Notes: a model not told the origin generated them from the sequence alone. Numbered from the stretch's first letter, positions 33,063 to 45,827 are shown. The stretch: DNA of 64,000 nucleotides from Macrosoma leucophasiata (GCA_036365455.1 JAWQUS010000003.1:9010001-9074000); one strand, 5' to 3'. Numbers and translations are program-made.

Positions 33063-33438
33063 CGCACGTCATTTTTACTCATGCAGTTACACGTTACGTT
33101 ACAATATATTATTACCACGAATGGAAAAAACTCTATCCCTAACAACTACGTCATTTATTTTTTTATGTCGCATAAACTAGCTCCCACATTTTCAGCGAAC
33201 TGAAGTAAATGTCTGAAATATATAGCGTATTTCACCCAGTGATATATGAAATCGCCATGTCTAAACTTTGTCAGACGCAATATATTGGTGTTAGTAGAAA
33301 CACAATTCGTATGCAATTTACCTTATCAGGACAGGCGCCATTTTTTACTTGCTCGTGAAAGGAAAATCTGTCCTATGATTAACAAGGATGGGGTGATTTT
33401 TTATATAAAGAAGAATATCGTCGACCTAGTAGGTAAGT

Positions 33439-33560
33439 GCGGTGGTTTGTGACGACCGGATGCTTCGAGAGTCGCTGGTTCGATCTTCAAACTTGGACAT
33501 TTTTTATGACCTACATATACGTTTTGGGTCTTGGTATTTGTGTATGTGTTTAATTTCACG
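33439..33560 (+). repeat. Degenerate SINE-A
   Basis: ggtggtttgtgacgaccgga, a decayed B box (ggttcgatctt) and ggtatttgtgtatgtgttt follow the SINE-A order with many changes. Confidence 0.55.
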
Positions 33561-33596
33561 TGCGTTTAATATTAATTACGTTATCTTCTATATATA

Positions 33597-33824
33597 TAAA
33601 AATCAATTGCTGTTCGTTAGTCTCGCTAAAACTCGAGAACGGCTTTACCGATTTGGCTAATTTTTATTTTGAATGATTTTTGAAAGTCCAGGGAAGGTTT
33701 AAAAATATGAAGAAAAGGGGAATAGTAAAAAACACAATTTTATTTTCCCATACAAATCCGTATACATCAAACCTTCGACACATTATTTATTCTGAGGCAA
33801 TACGAAGTTTGCCGGGTCAGCTAG
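33597..33824 (+). mobile_element. Lep1-like non-autonomous Helitron
   Basis: Starts TCTATATATATAAAAATC, ends gccgggtcagCTAG then T. Same family as 22953. Confidence 0.88.
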
Positions 33825-36390
33825 TTAGGTATATTTGTGTCGCTTCTAGACAAAGAATCTTTGCTGTTGTTTTGAATTGCACAATGAATTTATTTGTTAT
33901 TGGAACAAAGGGCTTATCTGTTTGAACTCAAACAGTCTATACTGAAATCCAGTCTTTGATCATACACATCAGTATTGTTACCCCCTTTAAATTTAGTCCA
34001 TTTGTTGTTGATAATTTTGTCATTAGCATCGTGATGTTCAGTTTATATTTACTTTATTAATTTTCAAGTTAAGATACGCGGTAGCGTGTCAAGCCAAGTT
34101 CAAGCTAACAGGCTTGCAGCACTAAGTGTACCTAATATTACACGAACCATTTGGAGCCATAAACCCGTCAAAGGAGAATGATACTGTTCAATACATTTTT
34201 GGGTCCAGTGTTAACACTGTACAAATTGTGTTATTTTCAAATAACTAAAAAATTAATAACTTGAAAGGAGATGAATGCATACAACCTTGGGCCCACGTAA
34301 AATAAAACAAAGATGAAATGTTATTTATTTTGAAGTTTATGTGTATTAATATTTATGTTAGAATTTATGTATTTTTGGTATATTTTCATTTCTGTTTCAC
34401 ACGACTGATTTTATCTTTTTTAACCCAATTTGATACATCTCTTTTGGGCATTTTTGGAATTGCCAGTAATTAAGTAAAAGTTGGGTTAGATTCCTAATTG
34501 TTAACTATATCTTTTTTTTTTGTTAACTGTAATGGGTTAACCAGTAACGATTTTGAGAGCCCAAAATTACACGTCTCATTTGGTTACATAATTGGCTCAA
34601 AGTCTAATCCAGTTCGAGATGACCTAGAAAGTTAAAAAAAAAATTTAAATCATTTTATTATTTTTTTCCATTACCTAATTGATTCTATAAGGAACACTTC
34701 CTTATAATACAATTTAACGATCATACGGGCAACGCCTTTGATGTCGGGCGAAGTTGCCACAAGTACCTACGTACGACGTCAGCGGAAAACTTGCAAGGGT
34801 TATCAAAAAAGAAAAGTATAATAATAATTGTGATTATTACTATAACCATTGATTTAAAATCTGTGTTGTGTGTTTTTGACGAGGCACTTAAGTAAATAAT
34901 TATTTAAAAAACGTCAACAGGATATTATGGATACGTTAAAGTCCCGGGTTCAATTTTATGTGCAGTTGTAGTTAGTGTTTTTGTTTATAAGCTTTTGTTT
35001 AACTTGCTGTATTAGCACAGCCTAAAAAACGTTTTAACGTATAAATTACCTGTCAGCCATCACACGACATAAAAAAACTATCAACTACTTGGTGCTGATC
35101 GATAAAGGGTGCGAAATGGATTTTTTTTTTAACTTAGTTTTTGTTTAGAAGACATTGAAGAATGTGATTATATCTATAATATGTAGGCCGCCGCAGACTA
35201 GGGCCTGTTTTTTTTTATTTGTGCGTGTTGTATTTTTTGTAGTCTGGTCTGAAAATGGTCATAACGCCATCTAGTTCATCACAGCCGTACTAAGACATTA
35301 TCAATGTATTCCATACCACGCATATTTGGATTACATAATTTATTAAACGTTTTAATTTGTATAAAAACAAAATTTAAATAATTACAAATTAAATATGAAA
35401 AATATTAATAAAATGTAACCAGAAAACATAATCAAAATATTATTTGGTGAATTTCATCAGCATTGTTGCTGAAAATCTAAAAGACGCGGATCAGGGGGCC
35501 GGTAAAGAGGAAGGTCTGAGAGGTTATTAAGACAATATCTGTGACATCTGTCATTTGTTTTTTCTCGGCCGGAGCCGATGGCCGATAGTGGCGACGAGCT
35601 CGAAATAATGAAGAGGCGAAAAGCCTTAAATAATTTAGTCATCCTGGCCTAAATGCCTATTAAATAGGTTTTTTTATCATAAATTGAGCAAGTTTCCCTA
35701 AAACCGGGAGGAGCTGGGATGCTAAAGCCTTTTATTTCTAGATAGCAATAATATTTCTCTCTTTAAAAGTCCTCATGCGGGTTTTTTATTTCTTATTGGT
35801 TTTACTATGATATATTTCATTAAAACATAATGTTTTTATAGTTTACCTTTTTTTCTTTCGGTAAACTTACAAATTTCCGAAGACCTGCTTAGCTTATGCA
35901 GCTTGAATGATGACGATGCACAGTAGGACCTGATACCCGGAAGACGGTTGAGGAAGATTGAGGGAGTTCTTACACCGTACTCACCGTAAGCGGTTTGATC
36001 AGGTACGAGGTCATCGTGTACCAGTTTAGGGTTACCTGCGTTGCCATCTTATCACAGCTAAAGTTATTAAAGTGATCAGGTTAAAGATAAAGTTAGTAAA
36101 GTTATTTGATATTAATTAGTAAAGGAGCAGTAATCTTCACCACTCGAACCCAAATTCAAAGACACGACCCTGTATTGTGGGGTTTGGCACCATCTCATAA
36201 AATCATTGTTATAAAAGTAAGATAATTAGTACAATTAATAAAAGTCTCAATAACAATAAATATCAGTGTGCCAAACTCTGCAGTTTTATTTCAATTCAAC
36301 AAAGTCATAACTGGGTTTCAGTAATATATAAATATTCTGCTAGCCAGGTAACCCGCCAGGCTTTCAATGGAGTCATCACCTCATTTGACG
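33825..36390. other. Unassigned AT-rich DNA
   Basis: No coding content recognised. The stretch 35880-36330 (tgtggggtttggcacc..., ending near cataactgggtttcag) is less AT-rich and has an LTR-like look, but no border, primer site or partner repeat supports that. Confidence 0.35.
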
Positions 36391-36659
36391 CACAAATAAA
36401 CAAGCATGCAGTTCACATGGATGTTAAGTGATGACTGCAGCCTATAGGCACCCATCCAAAGACTAAGGTAAAAATGCAGATGCGTTACCACTCCTGAGGC
36501 CTAAGGTGTTAATCCTCTGTGCCGGAAATTACAGGGCCGTACATTACCACCTTACCGGAACACGATAGTCCTGAATACTACCATTTAGCGGCAAGTATAT
36601 TAGGTAATGCGGTGGTGCCTACGCCCGCGAGCACCGTCACTGGAGCTTTACCACCAGTT
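36391..36659 (-). repeat. SINE-C full copy
   Basis: Antisense copy with all landmarks, slightly diverged in the head palindrome (gagcaccgtcactggagctt). Confidence 0.85.
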
Positions 36660-39594
36660 ATGTAATTACTAAATTAATTTTCAATAAAAAAATCCTGAAA
36701 TTAAGTGTAATATATTCGCGATAACGCAACATACACACTGCAGATTGTTTGTTGGTCTGGCTTTAACTTAATGTGACTTAGAATCTGAGTCTAAAATAAC
36801 ATGTCATAATCACAGTTCTTTAGCTTAGGCTGGAGCGCATTCCGAGTTCGTCGATTGCCAGGTGAAGCAGACTACTGCCGTCTCGAGACGTGCCGCCTAA
36901 ATAAGTGCGTCCTAAAAAATAAATAAAAAACAGTTCTTAAGTACCTACATATTTTTTGCGTAATATTTTATTTGACTATAACTTAAACTTTTCTTGAAAA
37001 CTGCTGGATAAAATTAGTGTAAAGCAATATCTTTCCATATGTTGCTTATAAAACACAATATTTCCGGATTATAAAGCGAATAAAATAAAACAATGTCTTT
37101 TTTGTTTTTTTTTCCATTGTTGTAGAATGCTATCAAGAGGATAAAGCAATTTTTCTTGTAGAGTTCATTTCACGGAACAAAAACTTTATGACTATCTTCT
37201 CTTTGAACTTTTAAAGCAATTTGTCGTGTAGCAGATCCCCTTCCTGTGATATTAAGTTCAAGAAGCAGCTATTTGTTGATTTGTTTTACTTTATCAACGA
37301 TCGCAAAGTTACTGCAGCTAAGTTTTTAATTTTTCGTATAAATACAAAGAGGCTTATCATGTTATCATTATACTGTTAGGACACTGAATATTTTCACAAA
37401 ATATAAGCACTTTTTGCTGTCCTAGTTACCTTTGTGTTTATTTTTAAAGACTTTACAATTAACCGTTTTTTATGTAAGAATGGATCATATTGATGGTGGA
37501 GGTGGTGGTTGTGGTCAAAAATTCACAATATTGTAGACCCGTTGTTTTTTTTAATATAAGGAAGGAGGCCATCAAGCATGCAGTTAGGTTTTTTTTTTAT
37601 TTGTTAAGATTTGTTACATAACAACATAAGTTAATGTCAAGTGATCAATCCAATTGGCCAATCTTACTACCGACGTAAGAAAAAATAATATACTGAAAAA
37701 ACAGGGCAATTTTTTTAACTTAAACCGATTTGTTGTTGTACCGTGTAATTTAACAAAATTTTTGCCGTCAGTCCAAACTAAGTGGCATGACACAGATGTT
37801 CAGAAACGAGTTACGATGGTAGTCTAACGGGACGCGCGCATCTAAACTCGAAAGTTTGCCCAAATAGATATTTGACTATAACGAAGTTAGTTATATCAAC
37901 ACTTATGTAGATAGCGTTCACTACTTAAAGAGTATAGAGACACAAGTATCATTTGGATGCAGGCACTCGAATTGACATTGCATCTAGAATCAAATTTGAA
38001 GGCAAATACCTACTGTATAGCTGCCTTAGGAAAGATTTGACTGTCGAAATTATTTTGCGATCAAATGATAATGAACTCGTTTAACGTATTGAGCTATGTT
38101 CAATTACACTATTTGGGTTTCACCGCCGGAAATTGGTTGTGATTAATTTCACAGTTAAGCTTTTTATATTTTGAACGTTCAAAAATATGAACCTACCTGC
38201 TTAACCCATTTAAACGCATTCAGGAACTGAGATTGGAAATTTTGTTTTGGCTTTGATATGGACTTTCACACACTTTTGACAGCTTTTTAAATGGTCTCCG
38301 CTTTTTGTCAATTATCTTTTTTTCTATTAGCGCAGGTTTATTGAACGATATCTCAGGAACACTGGTGATATTAGAATGAAGTGATTAACATTCAAATGCA
38401 AGTACTGAATTCAGTTAAGCTGAAACTAGTTTAATTGAACTCGGTTTAACCTTTACCTGACAGAAGAAGCATTAGTTGAATTTATATATCTGGCAGCATA
38501 TTTAGTGTAATGAAATATTTCTTAAAATTCGTTTGAATTTGGATACATTATATAAATACAATTTTATAAGGGACTTGCGTTTTTAACAATAATTATTTGA
38601 ATCTATGAGCGGAAATTCTTACAAAATGAATTGATTATAAACAATAATAACAACCTGAAAAACCACGCTTGGTTCAATGATTCTCATAAGTTTGTTGTCA
38701 ACGGCTTGTCGTCGAATCGTGAAGCGTGACGACGCCGACGTTGCTGACGGCGACGACCAACCACGAAGAGCCTTCAATCGTTGGGTCAATCAATATTTAA
38801 ATCTTCAGTCTTGCATATACTTATGATAACGTACATTTTTAACCAAGGCCTCTTTACCTTTAAGACATCTTGTGAAACCAGTGCAATACAACATTATACC
38901 TCCCTAAAATACAGTCCACTTACCAACCTTTACAACATCACGTGGTGATACACACGAGTGTCACTGGAAATTTCCTCTAATGGAATAATATCCTATCATT
39001 AACTACCTGGCTCAGAAATTGAACCCAGTGCCTCTGGTACAGCAGTGTATTGTTTTACCACAAAGCTGTCAATACACAATTATTGACGCAAATCCTAAAT
39101 TTGAAGACCATGCTAAGCCAAATTACTTTATCTTCTTTGTCAGAGTTCAGAACAATATTCTGTAAACAAACTCTTGTTATAGTGTAATATTAAATCATGG
39201 CCATTAACTAATCAGGCCGCTAACTGCTGCAAGCGCCGGCCTTTGTGATCTGCCGGAGATAGTTTGGCTATTCTTACACTCCACCGTTGGATGGCAGATA
39301 GGATCGATAAAGCTAGGTTTATATAAGGTTTATAAAGCAAACAAATTAGAGTATTGGAGCTCGTTGTTACAACATTTATAGTTGGGTGTTTGGTTCCATA
39401 TTTTTAGCGTAGTATAGTTTAAAAAGTAAATGTTTGAACATTTAGAATAAAAGATATGGATATGGTTTCATAAGAGATGTTTGTCATCCTGAGTTTTATT
39501 AACTCATATATTTCTGATTCTGATCATGAAAAACTCAAAAGTTTTATTGTGTCCGTATACAGAACAATGTTTATTTAGTTAATTTATTTTTTAC
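36660..39594. other. Unassigned AT-rich DNA
   Basis: Small runs only: a GGT-rich run at 37490-37515 and a GACGACG-rich stretch at 38700-38760. No open frame of note. Confidence 0.35.
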
Positions 39595-40070
39595 TAGCTG
39601 TGCCCGCGACTTTGTCCACGTGAAGAAAATATGATTGTTCAGTATCTACCCAGACGAAGTCGTGGGCGCAGCTAGTATAAAAGTAGCCTAAGTTACTCCT
39701 TATTACATCAGCTATCTGCCAGTGAAAGTCCCGTCAAAATCGGAGACACTCAAATTCTTTTTATTTGTATGTGGGTATGTATGTATGTATGGTTGTATGG
39801 AAATAAAAGTAGCCTAATTTACTTCTTATTACATCAGCTACCTACCCGTGGAAATCCCGTCAAAGTCGGATACACTTCAATTCTACTTATTTGTATGTAG
39901 GTATGTATTTATTTATGGATGTATGGAGATAAAAGTAGCCTAAGTTACTCCTTATTACATCAGCTACCTACCCGTAGAAGTCCCGTCAAAGTCGGATACA
40001 CTCCAATTCTACTTGTTTCTATGTAGGTACGTACAGACACTCCAATTTTATTTATTTGCATAGATTTATT
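39595..40070 (-). mobile_element. Helitron relative with internal triplication
   Basis: Antisense 3' end at 39595 (a CTAG then ctgtgcccgcgactttgtcc). An inverted version of the end (gcgcagCTAG T) follows at 39666-39676, as in the 10190 copy. The interior unit (taaaagtagcctaagttact ... ttgtatgt) then occurs three times. Confidence 0.7.
39677..40040. repeat. Three tandem units of about 127 bp
   Basis: Units begin at about 39677, 39802 and 39929, each with ttattacatcagct, a cccgtcaaa.tcgga phrase and a TATG/TATT-rich end. The third is cut short. Units 2 and 3 are more alike than either is to unit 1. Confidence 0.85.
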
Positions 40071-40229
40071 ATTATTAATATACAACATAAGATCTAAAAA
40101 TTCTGAGAAAATTTAAGGGTCTACTTGCTACCGTTATTATATCGAGCAAAAAATATACGGAAAAAAAACACGTGTATTATATGCCCCCTTGGACCCCTTA
40201 ACATTTTCAATTTCTTATTTTTTGTAATT

Positions 40230-40400
40230 AATTTTGTTTTTGTAGCGGTAACAGAAATACATAATTGATGAAAATATTAGCTTTTTAGCTATCACTATTG
40301 ATGAGATACAGGCTGGTGACAGACAGACGGACGGACGAACAGACAGACAGACAGCGGAGGATTAGTAATCCGTAGGGTCCGTTTTTACCTTTTTGGTACG
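40230..40400 (+). repeat. RTE-like 3' tail
   Basis: gacagacagacggacggacg followed by gtagggtccgtttttacctt and tttggtacgaaatcccctaaa resembles the ends of the RTE-like copies at 21380 and 43150. Confidence 0.5.
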
Positions 40401-40559
40401 AAATCCCCTAAAAGATAGAACTAAGATGCAGAATAGCTTATAAATATTCGATATGATTCTTTAAATTGACATAACTTTTTTATTTCTGCACCGATTCACA
40501 TGAAACAAACACTAAATGTTATGTGAAACTTACCACAATACATTAATGAAAACAGCAAA

Positions 40560-40860
40560 TCGAATAAGACGGTTCAGAAATTATAGTGCACAAACACACA
40601 GACAAACAGACATTTTTTCGGGATAAAAAGTACCCAGTGTGTGCGCCAAAGGTTAGAGTATAATCATACCAAGTTTCATTGTATTCGGACTTATAGATTT
40701 TGTGTGATGCTTGAACAAACAGACAGACAGACAGACAAAAAAATTTCTAATCACATATTTGTGTCGATCTAGTACCATCCCCTGGTATTTATTTTTTCAA
40801 TATTTTTAATGTACAGAATTAACACTTCTACAGTTTTATTATAAGTATAGATTAGACTTA
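40560..40860. repeat. Helitron-like remnant
   Basis: Phrases such as gggataaaaagtacccagtg, accaagtttcattgtattcg and the (CAGA)n tract at 40715 resemble the interior of non-autonomous elements. No termini are found. Confidence 0.35.
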
Positions 40861-40914
40861 CCCGTATAATTGTCTATTTTGAGCGAAATTAACTGACAGT
40901 GTGCTACCTGTCTG

Positions 40915-41064
40915 AGAGTGGGGTCAAAAGTCCTAGGAATCGGCGTTCATGTATGAAGAGAATGATGAATGTAGAACAAGCACGGAAGGTGTGTCAGGAC
41001 CGGAATATCTGGCGCTACACACTCTCTGTCTACCCCATGAGGAACTTGGCGTGAAGATACATAG
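40915..41064 (+). repeat. Dispersed repeat ending gcgtgaagatacata
   Basis: Contains ggggtcaaaagtcctaggaa, gaagagaatgatgaatgtag and cacactctctgtctacccca. It matches 56026-56170 in opposite orientation and 57017-57093 in the same orientation. Confidence 0.75.
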
Positions 41065-41119
41065 TTTGCTGTCTTAAATGTTTTCTTTATGGCTCTTTAA
41101 TCGACAGACCGTCACAGCC

Positions 41120-41220
41120 GACGGAGGTCAGCCGATTGACACTAGTGACTTCACTAAGTGAAATAGGCTACAATAATATAACATTCATTGCACCCGTGCG
41201 AAGTCGGGGCGAGCCACTAG
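41120..41220 (+). mobile_element. Helitron 3' end
   Basis: cacccgtgcgaagtcggggc gagccaCTAG then T: the gcggcc-type Helitron end in sense orientation. The 5' border is not found. Confidence 0.6.
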
Positions 41221-41239
41221 TGTAGAATAAATTAACACC

Positions 41240-41880
41240 CTTTGTAGTATAATATTCCATCGCAGCTCTTTGCTATTTCCCACTCTCTTTCTCATGCATA
41301 TCAATGCAATGTTGCAGCACAACCCTAACTTTCATTGCTACTCGGATGACAGCACGGGGTAAGCTTACTATGTACACTAGCAGTGCAAATACCTCTCGGA
41401 CGCTTATCGAGGAAAGTAAAACTGCCTATGTAGAAGTTGAGCACTCTCTGAAGCAAGCCTCGGATTGAGATTGACTTAATTTTATACAGTTTAACTCCTC
41501 AAGATACAAGTTTGAGCGTTCACCCCTAAAAAGCCCCATTAATTGTAGCACTCAGCACAATTCCAGCTACACTTGCCGTTGGTAGGAGTATCGGGATCCT
41601 GGGCGTTGACATATTGAACGTAGTGCGATTCGAGAATAATATTGAGTGTAAGACGAAGTTGGCTTTCAAAAGTTCGGCGTGCTTAAGAATAGGTACAAGG
41701 CAGTACTTGACATCGAGACTACCTACTACTACAGCTTTATAATGCCAAAGTGCGTCCATCTTGAATACCGCTGCACCAACCGGCTCCTCAACCATCTGTA
41801 CAACTGTAACACCAAAGAAACAACGACGCTTTTCCAATTTTATCACTTTATCCCCTGCAAAATATTACTCAACATTATAT
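41240..41880 (+). pseudogene. Decayed LINE reverse transcriptase (jockey/CR1 type)
   Basis: Reading the plus strand across frameshifts gives the ordered landmarks of a LINE polymerase. These are HCYSDDSTG (YADD-type catalytic box at 41339-41350), then a region resembling FTPKK..., GSIGILGVD-like residues (about 41590-41620), LSKVRRA/KLGVLNRA-like (about 41660-41690), and LYKAQVRPHLEY-like (about 41740-41770). Stops and shifts are frequent. A 106-codon open frame on the other strand (41526-41846) is the antisense of this remnant. Confidence 0.7.
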
Positions 41881-42604
41881 AGGTAAGCCTTTAGAAATTC
41901 GAGAAAACTTACAATTATGTAAACCTTACATTTGACGCGGAAGATAATTAAACATACAAAATTAAAGCTCATTAGATGCTGAAACAATAAACCATTCGCT
42001 ACCTTCGTATTGCATTGTCTTAGAAATACAAGCCGTAAAACAAAGGGTCGTCCTTCACGATTTCACCTTCACTTGCAATGGGATCTTTATGAATAACCGA
42101 TAGATCTGACATATAATTAGACACAGAAAATTTTAAGGCGCCATCTAGTGAGATCACCTATATATAAGTTTTTGTTGGGAAGCCTTCTATTTCCCAAACA
42201 AAGCATGTCGGGCTTTGTAATAGTGGTTTGAACCTCACTCGTGACCGCGTTTGAGATTATTACCGCGGTAAAATGAAAGAGGTCCTGGAATTTCAAAATT
42301 GTAACATTATCATTCCTCAATAACTCGAGGTTCTCGTTCCACAATACTTAACTTCATTTCACGATTCTCAAATGAGTAATTTACAGTTCTATTACAAATC
42401 AAGTTTTACTTTTGCGTTGAGTGTGGAACTCAAACGTGTAACATTCGATTCGCGCGAGGCACTTTGTTGAATGAGCGAAATTAATAGAGCCATTGCTCAC
42501 CTCAAACGAGGAGTGCCTCGCTAGTAAAACGAGCTACACCCTCATCCTCGTTTGAAACAGACGGTTAACACAGCTCTAATTTATAAAACTTCTCATGGGT
42601 CTAG
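41881..42604. other. Unassigned interval
   Basis: A short inverted phrase around 42440-42560 (gcgaggcac...gtgcctcgc) is the only structure noticed. Confidence 0.4.
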
Positions 42605-43232
42605 CACGGATTTATTAAAAAAAAAAACTTCCGTAATTTTTAGATTTTAATTATTGAATTAAAAAAATTAATAGAGTAAGAAATTTTGGAGTAAGATACA
42701 TTTGATCGACTATTACTCGCAAATTTGTAAAGCCAACATAAGTGTGATAGTTTTCCTTTAAATTTCGTTATATGTATTAGCTGCTATTGTCGTAACGTTG
42801 AATTTCCAACAACCGTTTAGTTGCTAGATGGGAACACTTGACTAACGAAAATTGGCACATAGAGCTTAATAAGTCACGAACAGTTAAATAATTCGAAAAA
42901 TGATATTAGCACATCCTTAACATTTTTTTAAGCCTATTCAAACTTATCCAGCAATATCTCACATATATATAGAGATATGTATAGAAAACGAAAAAAAAAA
43001 TATCCGCGCGTTACATATAGGGAAGGTACCCTAAATGAATATTTTTGTCATGTTTTTAATCTACCACTTTATCGGCGTGACTAATACTGACTAAGATGTA
43101 CTACATACTTGTGTCAAATTTCAAGTCTCTAATACCAATAGTTTAGCGCTAAGTCGCGGACGGACAGACAGACAGACAGACGGACATCGCGAAACTTTAA
43201 GGGTTCCTTGTTTACTACGGAACCCTAAAAAG
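42605..43232 (+). mobile_element. RTE-like non-autonomous element
   Basis: Second copy of the element at 20765-21470, ending gggttccttgtttactacgg, aaccctaaaaa. No open frame. Confidence 0.65.
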
Positions 43233-43319
43233 CCGTGTAGTTCATTATCGACACGTGGTGTTTCTTTACGGCACCGTGTTTTGATTAGCTTTTACGATTT
43301 AAATGTTTTATTTTAAATT

Positions 43320-43456
43320 CGAATAGAAAGTATATATATCTGTATATATACAAAAATGAAATTACTTTTGTTACTCTCATCAAATTCGAGAATGCCTGGA
43401 CCTTTGACACATTATTTAATTATACGAGTAGGTCAGTACGAAGTCTACCGGGTAAG
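43320..43456 (+). mobile_element. Internally deleted Lep1-like Helitron
   Basis: Begins with a TATATATA-rich start and actctcatcaaattcgagaa, and ends gtacgaagtctaccgggtaa, then gctaat. The terminal CTAG has mutated and most of the interior is lost. Confidence 0.6.
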
Positions 43457-44119
43457 CTAATGTACTACTACTGCACAAAGTTAAAAGTTGAGTTAAGTAC
43501 ATACATATTTTTATATTCGGGAAAATCTAAAAATTATGTAATATATATATCGATTTTGTTTAAGGCTGTAACTAAAAAGTTCGCTAATGGTGTAGAATCG
43601 GGAACGTCTCAAGGAGTTTTAAAAAAAAATACAATGTTGGTGAGGAGCAAAGCGATTCTTATCATTTGTCGCATCATTAGTTTCTTTCTTTCTCCTTCTC
43701 AGATTGTGCAACTGTTTTTTACATGAAATTCAGTAAGCGGGTCCAATTCACATTGTTGGCAATAAATATAATCCTCCGACTCGACGACGCTTAGTTGGGT
43801 CAAGTAATTGAAGGGTAAAGAAAGAAACACTTTTCACTATCGTACTTTTTGGATAACGTCTCTACGTCAAGAGTTTTAAAAATTAAAAATTGACATAGAA
43901 AATGCTACATTTTACCATTTAACCAACATTTTGAATTTTCACAGGGAACTGCTCATCACAAGAATTTCATTTGAAAGCTGGTCTAGAAAATGCTACTGAA
44001 ATTATACAATAGATATACCAAAATTTGGCATTCTGAGCTCCACTATTGGCTGAGATCCTTTTACAAGCTGCTGGTCAACCCCGCGGTGAGACTCATTTAG
44101 TGCGTGGATTTGAACTATA

Positions 44120-44196
44120 TTACTACCGCCCTATTCGAATGAATTGGCCGCCATTGTTCGGCTCACTGACTACGCTAGTGGAAGAATTCTCCTCGG
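44120..44196 (+). repeat. Repeat shared (inverted) with 60940-61016
   Basis: ctaccgccctattcgaatg, gccgccattgttcgg and gtggaagaattctcc recur as complements at 60950-61012. Confidence 0.75.
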
Positions 44197-44464
44197 GCCT
44201 CAGGGGTGACCGCCTATCGACATTGCTATTGTCGTTGTCATTGCTGTCAAATTTTCATGTCGATTTTTGCTTTAACTAAATAACAATAATCGAAATAATT
44301 TACCATTATCGCTTGTTTCTCACTGATCGTTTTTCTTGCTTTCGTAGGAAAGCAAGAAAAACGATCAGATTATCAATACTGCTTATAAAGGAGCTACAAA
44401 TCGACATAAAAATTTAACAGCAATGACAACGACAATATGTCGATAGGCGGTCGTACCCCAGGCC
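44197..44464. mobile_element. Foldback MITE with nested hairpin
   Basis: Outer arms 44197-44270 and 44398-44464 are inverted copies (gaccgcctatcgacat, gtcgttgtcattgctgt). A perfect 21-bp hairpin sits at the centre: arms 44323-44343 and 44348-44368, loop gtag. No coding. Confidence 0.85.
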
Positions 44465-44546
44465 TCATCGATGGAATCGCAATAGGAAGGTGTCACTGTC
44501 ACTGTCTAACAGTTTTGCATATTAAAACTTCTCTTTAAATTAGTTA

Positions 44547-44747
44547 TCTATCGTGACTCAGTGTTTGTAACAAAAGCTACTCCCCCGAAACGGCTGGACC
44601 GATCATTATGAAATTTTGTGTGTATATTTGGTAGGTATGAGAATCGGTTGTAGTCTATTTTCAAATCCTTTTCCATTTTTTTCAATTATATAGGACGCTT
44701 AATTTTTTTATACCACTAAGGCGATACGAAGTTCGTTGGAGCAGCTA
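44547..44747 (+). mobile_element. Non-autonomous Helitron
   Basis: Starts TCTATCGTGACTCAG, carries cgaaacggctggaccgat, and ends gttggagcagCTAG (followed by C rather than T). Confidence 0.65.
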
Positions 44748-45149
44748 GCATTTTGTATGAAACCTATGTAGAACCAAGCAGAGTACGATACGGAGTAATT
44801 CCCTACAGCCTCTGTTTAATCCATTGATTTGCCTTTAGTTTGTTCCGTTCAGGAAAGTTCAAACAATTTGGATAGCGTTCCCACTAAAGAGCTACGCTAA
44901 TAAATATTTAAAATAATATTTTAACTCAGTGCTAGATTTACGAGTAGTTATGGATGTCCATAACTTAAAGGAAGACACACATATCTTTCTTTTAGGTTTA
45001 TGATGTAAAATAAAATAAATCAGTAATACACATCTTATAGCTTACATTGTAATGAGCTTTTTACTGCTTGTTTATTGGAAAACACTCGTGAAACATATAC
45101 GTTAAATGGTGTAACGGAAATATTGGATGGCACGAATATTGTATTAAGA

Positions 45150-45290
45150 GAGGAGAAGCGAGGTTAGAGGCGAGGAGAGGGGAGGCGTGGCTTGGTGAGG
45201 TGTGGTGTGATGTGGTGCGGTGAGGAGAGGAGAGGAGAGCAAAGAGATAATATACTCTTTGGAGTATACTCTTTGGAGGAGAGTTATTTT
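45150..45290. repeat. Purine-rich simple repeat
   Basis: GAGGAGAGG-type degenerate tandem repeats on the plus strand, then a direct repeat of tatactctttggag. Strong strand asymmetry (G/A on plus). Confidence 0.8.
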
Positions 45291-45739
45291 TAAGAAAGAT
45301 GTGGTAGACGTGAGAATGTCATTGTTTTTTCAAAAATGGGAATGTTCGGAACATATTTTCCGTATTAATTGTAATTGTGGTTTTATTTAACATAATCCTG
45401 CATTACATTATAATGGTTTGTTATTTACATCGTAATATGGTAACCAATACACAAAGAATCAGATAACTGGAACAGCCTTGAAGAAATAAATAACTCGCTT
45501 TGATATTTGATACTACATAGAGTTTGCTGAGTGATTTATTTTATATCGCGTTTCACAAATAAATAAGAGTTATTTATTATCCGACAAGGTTACAGGATTA
45601 ATTGATATAAGTGACTCGGTACGTACAGTGATTTGAGACAAACATTTGAGCCGAAGATCAGAGATTCGATGTTTCCAAAATGAGAACCAATATTTATGTT
45701 GCCCACAGATACTCGTCACGGGTGTGTGTGTTTTGTCTG

Positions 45740-45827
45740 AACGTGGCCCTTCCACGGTACTGAGTCTACTCAGTACCGTGGAAGGGACACGTTAGCCATA
45801 CACTAGATTCTAATCTAGTGTATGGCT
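45740..45827. repeat. Two abutting long hairpins with 2-nt loops
   Basis: Hairpin 1: arms 45740-45765 and 45768-45793, 25 of 26 paired, loop ct. Hairpin 2 starts at the next base: arms 45794-45809 and 45812-45827, perfect, loop ct. Confidence 0.95.

Noticed and set aside
35880..36330. Solo LTR
   Set aside because: No matching second end, target duplication or TG...CA border could be placed; left unassigned.
39677..40040. CRISPR-like array (regular repeats)
   Set aside because: Units are tandem, about 127 bp, without distinct spacers, and lie in a eukaryotic element.
41526..41846. 106-codon minus-strand frame preceded by a TTTTGCAG acceptor-like site, resembling a terminal exon with a hydrophobic end
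   Set aside because: The plus strand through the same bases carries the ordered landmarks of a LINE reverse transcriptase (YSDD box, LYKAQVRPHLEY-like block). The open frame is its antisense.
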